A stretch of DNA of 5,248 nucleotides from assembly GCA_017630995.1 (NCBI GenBank), contig JAGBUD010000092.1, positions 1 to 5,248 of the forward strand, given 5' to 3'. The notes below the pieces were generated by a model, which worked only from the letters and a program-made list of their open reading frames with translations, did no database searches and was not told the origin of the DNA. Position 1 is the stretch's first letter, and each line of letters begins with the position of its first letter. This document shows, one piece after another, positions 1 to 5,027 of the stretch. The stretch comes from Clostridia bacterium (GTDB lineage Bacteria; Bacillota_A; Clostridia; Oscillospirales; CAG-272). The translations under genes were made by a program, and so were the position numbers.

Positions 1-2
1 AC

Positions 3-977
3 GTAGATTTCACTCAACGCAACGTAAACGCACGTGTCTTCTACGAGGAGCTAAAGGCGGCGTTCAGCTACTCAAATACGGGATATAACATAACCGTTAT
101 TGCGCTCGGAAGCGACATTGAAGCGCTTGACCTTGCCGAAAAAATAGCCGTTCTCATAAACGAAGAAAAGCTCGAAAAGAAAACGACCGTTTTCGTTAGA
201 ATAAGGAACACAGCGCTGGCAAAGGAAGCAAAATCAAGGTTTGGTATTTTGCCTCAAATTATAACATTCGGCGATGACGACTCCCTCTTCTCATACGACA
301 GAATAGTTGCTCCCGGGGCGGAGAAAATCGCAAAAGACAGACATCTTTGCTATTCCGTTGAATCTATGAAAGAAAACGACGACGAAGCCGCCGTCAAGCG
401 CAAGGCAATCGACAAATGGCTCTATACGTGGAGCGAAATGCAGCGCGAGTCAAACGTTTTTGCGTGCCTTGCACTGCGAACGAGATTCCATCTGCTCGGC
501 TACGACATAAAGGCATCTGACGGCAGAGAAAAGGACGACTCCGATGACTTTATGAAAAAGTATATGAGTCAAAACGAGATAGACTACAACGGAAAAGAGA
601 TAAACGGCAAGAAAATCGTTTCCTACGAGGGCACAGATTTTCATATTCCCGAAACTCCGCGCACCAATCTTGCAATAGCAGAGCACGCAAGATGGAACGC
701 ATACCACATATGCAACGGCTTCGTTCCCGCCTCTAAAGAGGAGTTCGAAAAGGAATCGAAGGAATCGCTTATGCTTCGCCGCAAGCACGTCAACGTTGCA
801 ACGATGAAAGGACTTTCGGAATATGCACAGTTTAGAATGGAAAACGAAAAAATCACGACAAACGATGCAGACGTACTCCGCTATGACTATCAGCTTATGG
901 ACGATGCAGTTTGGATGCTTCACCGCGCAGGATATATGATAATTAAAGTAAATAATGAAAGCGAGAAAGAAAAATGA
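3..977 (+). CDS. RyR-domain protein with TrkA-N/Rossmann-like N-terminal segment (5' partial)
   Basis: The frame is open from the first bases of the window, and 324 residues are visible. The true start lies upstream: the TTG at 249 sits inside conserved-looking sequence and is not the start. Visible residues 28-70 alternate beta strand and helix (ITVIALGSD, then TVFVRIRN), like the second half of a TrkA-N/Rossmann fold. Around 149-166 an ESNVFACLALRTRFHLLG stretch resembles the SNR...KL..G segment that precedes RyR domains in bacterial TrkA-N/RyR proteins. Residues about 219-315 look like a RyR domain: LAIAEHARWNAY (223-234), a following NGF, a later KH pair, and a closing LRYDYQL...LHRAGYMII. 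RyR domains in bacterial conflict systems have been predicted to bind nucleotide-derived ligands, so a sensor role is plausible but inferred. The stop codon overlaps the next start (ATGA, 974-977), which suggests translational coupling. The N-terminal part with any GxGxxG loop is missing, so the Rossmann call is weaker than the RyR call. Confidence 0.75.
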   Translation, partial: VDFTQRNVNARVFYEELKAAFSYSNTGYNITVIALGSDIEALDLAEKIAVLINEEKLEKKTTVFVRIRNTALAKEAKSRFGILPQIITFGDDDSLFSYDRIVAPGAEKIAKDRHLCYSVESMKENDDEAAVKRKAIDKWLYTWSEMQRESNVFACLALRTRFHLLGYDIKASDGREKDDSDDFMKKYMSQNEIDYNGKEINGKKIVSYEGTDFHIPETPRTNLAIAEHARWNAYHICNGFVPASKEEFEKESKESLMLRRKHVNVATMKGLSEYAQFRMENEKITTNDADVLRYDYQLMDDAVWMLHRAGYMIIKVNNESEKEK

Positions 978-2128
978 AGCTTTTATCCGATTCACAGTTT
1001 GACATAAAAGATTATTACGGAGATATAGTTATAATGTATCCCGATGCGGCGAAAGCAACCGCAAACGAGCTTGCGGCAAAACTCGACGTTGCGGGATACG
1101 TTTACCACCTTTGCGCCCTCGGCGCCGCCTCTCTCACCAATCGAAACTATGTGAACGAAACGGTTTCACTCTTGAACGGCTCCTCTTGCTTCGTTCCCAT
1201 TTTCACAAGCGACCTTATGGAAAAAGAAAGCAACTCGGTTTTTCGCGCTGTTATGTGGTACTTTATCGGCTACGTTAAGGCTAATAAGAACGGCGCGATA
1301 GTTCCCTTTATTGAAAGCAAGGAAAAGATTTCTCTTGCGGGAACACCCATTCAGCAGCTTGACATTATGAAGACCTCCGAGGCATTTATAGATACGATTA
1401 CAACGAAATTTTCCACGAAGCTCTACCGCAACAATTACTACAAAAACAGAACTACCAACCTTTACGCATCGAAAAGAATTCTTTATCACTGCTTGCGCCT
1501 TTCGTTCAATATATACGAGGCTTCGTTCAAAAACGCAAAAAAGCTTTATCAGGAATACACCTCGCGCAGAATGAACGATTCGCAGTTTGACGAATACATA
1601 GAGAAAAATCTCTTTTGCGGCTGCAAGATATTGAGCTTTGGCTCCGACGAGCGCCTTGAGCCTCAAATGATGGTGTATAAGGAGGAAATTCACCCTGACA
1701 CCGAGGAGCTGCAAAAGACCCTTATCGGAAAGAAGGTTTATCGCAAGCTTACCGAGGAAGAAATCGAACTGAATCCCGAAAATGAGGGAATCCGCGCAGA
1801 GCTTATGATGGATATCCTCGTTCCCGTGCATAAGCTTCTCGGCGCTTACGTTAAGGCATACTTGAAATGCAACGACGCAGACTGCCCGATTCAGCTCGTG
1901 CTTGCGCTTATGGAGCCCGATTTTACAGGACGCGAGGCAAGCGATTTCGAGGACCTCGATTTTGAAAGCAACGATTTTTGGCTCTCGCTCTATCCCGCAG
2001 AAACGTTTATTGACGATAAGCTCGACAGACTGTATTTCGCACTTAATTTTGAAAAACCCGATAACCCGATAACTCCCCACCCCTCGCAGCGTATCGGTGA
2101 TAGCATAGATTACATCTTCCCACAGTAA
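974..2128 (+). CDS. Divergent TIR-like protein, probable pseudo-TIR, with C-terminal domain shared with the next gene
   Basis: The protein has 384 residues. The ATG overlaps the upstream stop by 4 nt behind a weak GAGAAAGA purine tract, so translation is probably coupled to gene 1. Residues about 15-115 follow a TIR pattern: first strand GDIVIMYPD (16-24), helix, second strand, strand SCFVPIFTSDL (71-81), helix with VFRAVMWYFIG (89-99), and strand AIVPFIE (108-114). Where an active TIR carries its glutamate (WxxxE-like helix), the best alignment to gene 3 puts Ala92, so NAD cleavage seems unlikely unless E83, E85 or another residue substitutes. Residues about 160-210 are predicted helical. 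The C-terminal half (about 214-384) aligns with that of gene 3 through FCGCKI (214-219), GIRAEL (272-277), VPVHK (283-287), FTG (317-319), LSLY (337-340) and LDRLYFALNF (350-359). I do not recognise that domain. There is no signal peptide or membrane segment, so it should be cytoplasmic. It could be a regulatory or scaffolding partner of the catalytic TIR protein. Confidence 0.75.
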   Translation: MKLLSDSQFDIKDYYGDIVIMYPDAAKATANELAAKLDVAGYVYHLCALGAASLTNRNYVNETVSLLNGSSCFVPIFTSDLMEKESNSVFRAVMWYFIGYVKANKNGAIVPFIESKEKISLAGTPIQQLDIMKTSEAFIDTITTKFSTKLYRNNYYKNRTTNLYASKRILYHCLRLSFNIYEASFKNAKKLYQEYTSRRMNDSQFDEYIEKNLFCGCKILSFGSDERLEPQMMVYKEEIHPDTEELQKTLIGKKVYRKLTEEEIELNPENEGIRAELMMDILVPVHKLLGAYVKAYLKCNDADCPIQLVLALMEPDFTGREASDFEDLDFESNDFWLSLYPAETFIDDKLDRLYFALNFEKPDNPITPHPSQRIGDSIDYIFPQ

Positions 2129-2145
2129 TTTTAAGGAGAGCTTTT

Positions 2146-3288
2146 ATGACAGACCTTACTAATTTTAAAATAAACCTTAAAGAAACCGAAAGCGGAGATT
2201 TTGATTTCTTCACCCGCGCGCTTGAAGAGGACGAAAAGAAATTCTACGGAATATTCATTTCCCACTCTAACGCGGACAACGAGGAATACCTTTTCCCGCT
2301 TCGCGACGAGATGAAAAAGCTCGGTCTTCACCCCCTCTGCGATAGAGATCTCCTTTCGGGCGGCGACGATTTTCAGGTTAAAATCGAAAGCTCGCTTGAC
2401 TGCTATGCCGCAGTTATAATCGTCACCGAGGCTTCGCTTGCTTCGGATTGGGTAAACTGCGAAATGGGAATTTTGAGCGGAAGAAATATTCCCATTTTCA
2501 TTTGGGACCCCAAAGAAATTCTCACCTATAACAACGCAAAGCACCGCGAATTTATAAATCTTCATTTTGAGGATTACCTCCCCGCATATAAAAATATGGA
2601 CGAGCTTTTGGTAAAGCTCAAGGGTGCTTCGCCCTATTCGGAAATGTTCTGCGAGGAAAACGAATTTCTTGGCGCAGAAGAATTCACCGAGAGAATGAAC
2701 GAAAGAGTTGACACCGTTATCGCAACTCTCGAAAGCGAAATCTTTGAGGAGCATTACGCAAGCTTTGCGGATTGCAAAATAGGAATGCTTATCCCTAATT
2801 TCGGAATGTTTTACGAGGGTCACGCGGACGGCGAGCATTGCTTTGCAAAAAGGGGCGCGGAGCTTGAAAACTTCCTTTGCCCGATAAGCCAAAGGCACTG
2901 CGCGCTTCACCCCACGAGAGTTCTCGGCGAAGAGAACAAGGAGTGCGTTCTTCTCAACCACGTTATCTACAACGGAAAGCTTATGAGAAAGGGCGAGATT
3001 GACCGCCGCGGAGTTGAAGCCGAGGTTGGAAGCATAGTCTTCAACGTGCCCGTGCACAGATATTTCGGAACCGAGTTCAAAATTATAATCGACGTTCCGG
3101 GAAACAAGCACTACGACGCAATATTTAAAATGCTCGAAAACGCGGGAATGAATCCGACGGGCCCCGCAAGCATGGTCGGCGGAAGAATATATCTCTCGCT
3201 CCCCTCAAGAAAAAGACAAGGACTTTTCCGCCTCGTACATCAGTTTGAAAATAACTTCCTCTGCCCCCACGCCGCAAGAAAGAAGTAA
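2146..3288 (+). CDS. TIR-domain protein, predicted NAD-consuming effector, with unrecognised C-terminal domain
   Basis: The protein has 380 residues. The start is fixed by a consensus AAGGAG at 2133-2138, 7 nt before the ATG. Residues about 33-160 are a clear bacterial TIR domain: YGIFISHSNAD (34-44) as first strand and box 1, CDRDLLSGGDDF (65-76) as the BB-loop region, AAVIIVTEASLASDW (88-102) as strand plus helix start, NCEMG (104-108) with the putative catalytic Glu106, and IPIFIWD (115-121). Many bacterial TIR domains with this glutamate hydrolyse NAD+ or make signalling nucleotides from it; activity here is inferred. A helical linker (about 176-205) leads to a C-terminal domain (about 207-376) paralogous to that of gene 2: FADCKI (207-212), GVEAEV (289-294), VPVHR (301-305), PTG (337-339), LSLPS (350-354), FRLVHQFENNF (361-371). 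Relative to gene 2 it carries extra Cys/His-rich sequence (C232, C245, H251, C252, H255). It is the last gene of the cassette, followed by a terminator hairpin. No membrane segments are visible. Confidence 0.88.
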   Translation: MTDLTNFKINLKETESGDFDFFTRALEEDEKKFYGIFISHSNADNEEYLFPLRDEMKKLGLHPLCDRDLLSGGDDFQVKIESSLDCYAAVIIVTEASLASDWVNCEMGILSGRNIPIFIWDPKEILTYNNAKHREFINLHFEDYLPAYKNMDELLVKLKGASPYSEMFCEENEFLGAEEFTERMNERVDTVIATLESEIFEEHYASFADCKIGMLIPNFGMFYEGHADGEHCFAKRGAELENFLCPISQRHCALHPTRVLGEENKECVLLNHVIYNGKLMRKGEIDRRGVEAEVGSIVFNVPVHRYFGTEFKIIIDVPGNKHYDAIFKMLENAGMNPTGPASMVGGRIYLSLPSRKRQGLFRLVHQFENNFLCPHAARKK

Positions 3289-3354
3289 CGGCTCCTTTCA
3301 GCACATAAATTTTGTTTGTTAATCAAGCGGTATACCTTCAATTACAAATAAACG

Positions 3355-3399
3355 AAAGAGGGAAATCGCGCACCTCGCCGTGCCGCAATTTCCCTCTTT
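3355..3399. terminator. Bidirectional intrinsic terminator between convergent genes
   Basis: A perfect 12-bp stem pairs AAAGAGGGAAAT (3355-3366) with ATTTCCCTCTTT (3388-3399). The loop region can add a small GCAC/GTGC stem. T-rich sequence follows on the + strand (3396-3410), and A-rich sequence on the left gives a U-rich tail for - strand transcripts. The hairpin sits between the stop of the TIR gene (3288) and the stop of the opposing isomerase gene (3449), so it can end both transcripts. Confidence 0.85.
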
Positions 3400-3448
3400 A
3401 TATTTTGTATTTAACCAAGCTCAACTACATTTTGCAGCCTTGATAAAT

Positions 3449-4282
3449 TCAACTGTAAGCTTTAAGTATGTTTTTGAGATAGTCTACCGTTTCGATAATA
3501 TCCTTTGTCTGCTGCTCTCCGTGTATCTCGCGCTCAATAATATAATTTCCCTTGTATCCGACGGAGTGCAAGCGCGCTATAACCTCGGGAATATTCGCCA
3601 TTCCCTCTCCAACCTTGACCTCTTCCCCAAGGCACTTGCCGTTTGTGGGGTAAAATCCGTCCTTTATGTGCGTATCCATAACGTATTTTCCGAACACGGT
3701 TATAGCGTCGGCAGAATTTGCCTTTCCGTAGAGAATGAGATTTGCCGTGTCCATATTTATTCCCACGTTATCAAATCCGAGCTCCTCTATAACGCGCAAA
3801 AGCGTCACGGGTGTTTCTTGTCCCGTTTCGAAAAGGAAAGAAATTCCCATCTCACGGCACTTGCCAACAATATAACGCAAAGCGGCTATTACACCGTAAT
3901 AATTCTGATCGTTTATGTTCTCGGGAAGAAATCCCACGTGTGTGGCAATGCGCGAAACCCCTATTTTAACGCCAAAACGCGCACCTTGCAAGATTTCCTC
4001 ACTTCTCTTCATTCGGTATGCCTCGGGCACGATTCCAAGCACCATAGGGCCGCCCGTAAAGTTCCACTCACTAGGCCCCGACCAACCTGTCCAAAGAGTT
4101 GAAATTTCCACAGCGTATTCCTTTGACGCAGCCAAAATCGCCTCCGCCATATCATCTGTATAAAGCGAGGTATCCCAAATCGTAATCTGACAGCACTCGC
4201 AGCCTATATCCCTCACCCTTTTCATTTCGGCAAAAATATCCGTATCCTTACGCAACACTATCAAAACGCCAATTTTATTCAT
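3449..4282 (-). CDS. Sugar phosphate isomerase/epimerase family protein (AP endonuclease 2-like TIM barrel)
   Basis: The protein has 277 residues, a normal length for this family. The start is supported by an AAGGGAG ribosome binding site (complement of 4292-4298), 9 nt from the ATG. It reads as a complete single-domain TIM barrel of the xylose-isomerase-like superfamily. The four expected metal ligands are in place: Glu152 (FETGQE), Asp178 (NMDTANL), His205 (THIKDG) and Glu250 (IIEREI). Their spacing is close to that of ketose 3-epimerases such as D-psicose/tagatose epimerase. Such enzymes use Mn2+ or a similar divalent metal to isomerise or epimerise a sugar or cyclitol; the exact substrate cannot be read here, and inositol-pathway or hydroxypyruvate-isomerase-like roles remain possible. 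It is cytoplasmic, monocistronic in this window, and transcribed towards the TIR cassette from the promoter at 4391-4419. Nothing ties it to the cassette beyond position. Confidence 0.88.
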   Translation of the reverse strand: MNKIGVLIVLRKDTDIFAEMKRVRDIGCECCQITIWDTSLYTDDMAEAILAASKEYAVEISTLWTGWSGPSEWNFTGGPMVLGIVPEAYRMKRSEEILQGARFGVKIGVSRIATHVGFLPENINDQNYYGVIAALRYIVGKCREMGISFLFETGQETPVTLLRVIEELGFDNVGINMDTANLILYGKANSADAITVFGKYVMDTHIKDGFYPTNGKCLGEEVKVGEGMANIPEVIARLHSVGYKGNYIIEREIHGEQQTKDIIETVDYLKNILKAYS

Positions 4283-4372
4283 ATAAATTATCTCCCTTGT
4301 TCATAAAAAACACAACGCCCGGGCGCAAGCAATAACGCTTTCGGTTAATGAGCTTTTCCGCGCAAAGCTTAA

Positions 4373-4388
4373 AATCAACTAATCAACT
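4373..4388. repeat. Tandem 8-bp repeat at the isomerase transcription start
   Basis: AATCAACT occurs twice head-to-tail (4373-4380 and 4381-4388). It lies directly downstream of the -10 element of the isomerase promoter, across the expected start of transcription (about 4384). This is a reasonable place for a repressor operator, but no known regulator is recognised. Confidence 0.5.
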
Positions 4389-4390
4389 CT

Positions 4391-4419
4391 ATTGTAATAT
4401 GTAATAACGGCATTGTCAA
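4391..4419 (-). promoter_or_regulatory. Sigma-A promoter of the isomerase/epimerase gene
   Basis: On the - strand TTGACA (complement of 4414-4419) is followed after 17 nt by TACAAT (complement of 4391-4396). This gives a transcription start near 4384 and a leader of about 100 nt before the ATG at 4282. The leader contains a perfect palindrome CGCCCGGGCG (4316-4325) followed on the transcript by a U-rich run, and a 6-bp AGCTTT/AAAGCT hairpin (4351-4369). A regulatory role for these is possible but weakly supported. Confidence 0.75.
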
Positions 4420-4490
4420 GAATACTTTTTTGCAGCTTCCGAATAAAACCGTCAAAAAAGAACACAATATCAATCGCCCCCCACCAAAAA

Positions 4491-4510
4491 AGCTCATTAT
4501 AGCTCATTTT
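4491..4510. repeat. Tandem 10-bp direct repeat in the intergenic region
   Basis: AGCTCATTAT (4491-4500) and AGCTCATTTT (4501-4510) lie head-to-tail about 34 nt upstream of the tRNA promoter -35. The whole 4283-4592 gene-free stretch holds only the two divergent promoters, the isomerase leader and this A/T-rich sequence. Open frames reading through it have no coding character. Confidence 0.45.
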
Positions 4511-4543
4511 TCTCAAAAAGAAATAAAAATTATTCAAAAGCTA

Positions 4544-4572
4544 TTGACAAATGGTTTTCCTTATGCTAAAAT
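4544..4572 (+). promoter_or_regulatory. Strong tRNA promoter with extended -10 and A/T-rich upstream element
   Basis: TTGACA (4544-4549), a 17-nt spacer, then TAAAAT (4567-4572) preceded by TG at 4564-4565 (extended -10). The preceding 4515-4543 is A/T-rich with A-tracts, like an UP element expected for stable RNA genes. Transcription should begin near 4579, about 14 nt before the mature tRNA. Confidence 0.85.
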
Positions 4573-4592
4573 ATACAAGCGCCAAAAAACAA

Positions 4593-4666
4593 AGCGGAAT
4601 TGTGTAAAGGTAGCACAGCAGACTCTGACTCTGTATGTCTGGGTTCGAATCCTAGTTCCGCTGCCA
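4593..4666 (+). tRNA. tRNA-Gln (anticodon CTG)
   Basis: A full cloverleaf of 74 nt with encoded CCA. The acceptor AGCGGAA (4593-4599) pairs perfectly with TTCCGCT (4656-4662), followed by discriminator G and CCA (4664-4666). The D stem is GTGT/GCAC with loop AAAGGTA (conserved A14, GG, A21). The anticodon stem is GCAGA/TCTGT with loop CTCTGAC, giving anticodon CTG at 4625-4627, which reads CAG as glutamine. The variable loop is 4 nt. The T arm is CTGGG/CCTAG around TTCGAAT. One G-T pair occurs in each of the D, anticodon and T stems. It is transcribed alone: its own promoter lies upstream and a terminator begins 10 nt after CCA. Confidence 0.95.
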
Positions 4667-4675
4667 AAGAAATAT

Positions 4676-4701
4676 CGACCATCATCCGATGGTCGTTTTT
4701 T
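4676..4701 (+). terminator. Intrinsic terminator of the tRNA-Gln gene
   Basis: An 8-bp perfect stem CGACCATC/GATGGTCG (4676-4683 and 4688-4695) with loop ATCC is followed by six T (4696-4701). It begins 10 nt after the tRNA CCA end. Confidence 0.93.
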
Positions 4702-4712
4702 CTTTCCGTTGG

Positions 4713-4840
4713 CTGCGGTACTACGACCTACGGTCGCAGACATACTGTCGGGCAGAGTCTGCCTTCGCCAACGGCGAAGTTAGCAGACTGTGCATACCGC
4801 CATCGGCGGTATCTTGCCATGCGAGGAGATGTCACTCTCC
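4713..4840. repeat. Cluster of perfect short-loop hairpins (structured non-coding element)
   Basis: Several palindromes lie nearly end to end. CTGCG/CGCAG (4713-4717 and 4735-4739) and CGACC/GGTCG (4724-4728 and 4732-4736, loop TAC) are alternatives over the same bases. CTTCGCC/GGCGAAG (4763-4769 and 4773-4779, loop AAC) is extended outward by a long stem between 4752-4762 and 4783-4793 (10 of 11 paired). ATACCGCC/GGCGGTAT (4794-4801 and 4805-4812, loop ATC) and GGAGA/TCTCC (4825-4829 and 4836-4840) follow. No coding signal or ribosome binding site fits; short open frames here lack start signals. It could be a palindromic intergenic repeat family, a non-autonomous mobile element or a structured RNA. 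Promoter read-through would be needed for expression, since it follows the tRNA terminator. Confidence 0.6.
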
Positions 4841-4849
4841 CTTTGTAAG

Positions 4850-4948
4850 AGCGGAACGCCTGTCGCAAAGTTTACCCCGAGCGGCAAACTCTGTAAATCT
4901 ATATTCATCTATCTCCCCACCGCTAGCCATACCCTAGTTCCGCTGCTA
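4850..4948 (+). pseudogene. Possible decayed tRNA-Gln copy
   Basis: Three pieces of the intact tRNA recur here in the same order: AGCGGAA (4850-4856; acceptor 5' strand, 4593-4599 in the tRNA), ACTCTGTA (4888-4895; anticodon loop/stem, 4628-4635), and CCTAGTTCCGCTGC (4933-4946; T-stem to discriminator and first C of CCA, 4651-4664). The last is a 14-nt exact match and hard to explain by chance; the first two are short and alone would mean nothing. No cloverleaf can be folded, and spacing differs by +3 and +22 nt. The alternative is that only the 3' piece is real and is an attachment-site duplication. Confidence 0.35.
4933..4946 (+). repeat. 14-nt direct repeat of the tRNA-Gln 3' end (att-like)
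   Basis: CCTAGTTCCGCTGC is identical to tRNA positions 4651-4664, and 15 of 16 bases match if extended to the CCA end. The two copies are 282 nt apart and bracket the tRNA terminator and the hairpin cluster. Integrases often use tRNA 3' ends as attB and leave such a repeat at the distal end of the insert. No integrase is present in the bracketed DNA, so it would be a scar or a non-autonomous insert. Confidence 0.65.
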
Positions 4949-4964
4949 AATTCCCGCAAACGCC

Positions 4965-4993
4965 TTGCAATCTCCCCGATTTTATGCTATAAT
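4965..4993 (+). promoter_or_regulatory. Sigma-A promoter for the downstream membrane-protein gene
   Basis: TTGCAA (4965-4970), a 17-nt spacer and a perfect TATAAT (4988-4993) with TG at 4985-4986 (extended -10). The expected start is near 5000, giving a leader of about 28 nt with the ribosome binding site AAGGAG at 5015-5020. Confidence 0.85.
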
Positions 4994-5027
4994 AACCTAA
5001 AAAAATAATGCCCAAAGGAGAAAGCGT

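Noticed and set aside
249..977. TTG at 249 as the start of gene 1
   Set aside because: The same frame is open back to the window edge, and the upstream residues (strand-helix pattern, FVRIRN) continue the same fold; no ribosome binding site precedes the TTG.
1166..3111. Long - strand open frames opposite genes 2 and 3
   Set aside because: They mirror the codon structure of the real + strand genes, have no ribosome binding sites, and encode Cys/Val/Phe-rich sequence without domain motifs.
3..3288. Canonical Thoeris system
   Set aside because: The TIR gene could match a ThsB role, but no SLOG/STALD- or sirtuin-type ThsA partner is visible, and the gene set (RyR protein, paired TIR paralogues) differs.
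3380..4102. 240-residue + strand open frame opposite the isomerase gene
   Set aside because: It runs through the terminator hairpin and is antisense to a complete TIM-barrel gene with all four metal ligands; it has no start signal.
4624..4630. tRNA read in another register as anticodon TGA (tRNA-Ser) or as a suppressor
   Set aside because: That register breaks the anticodon stem, and there is no long variable arm; the CTCTGAC loop with the GCAGA/TCTGT stem is the only good fold.
4702..4950. CRISPR array
   Set aside because: The hairpins differ from one another in sequence and spacing; there is no repeated unit with spacers.
4430..5008. Short open frames across the tRNA and the hairpin region
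   Set aside because: They read through the tRNA, its terminator and palindromes, and lack ribosome binding sites.
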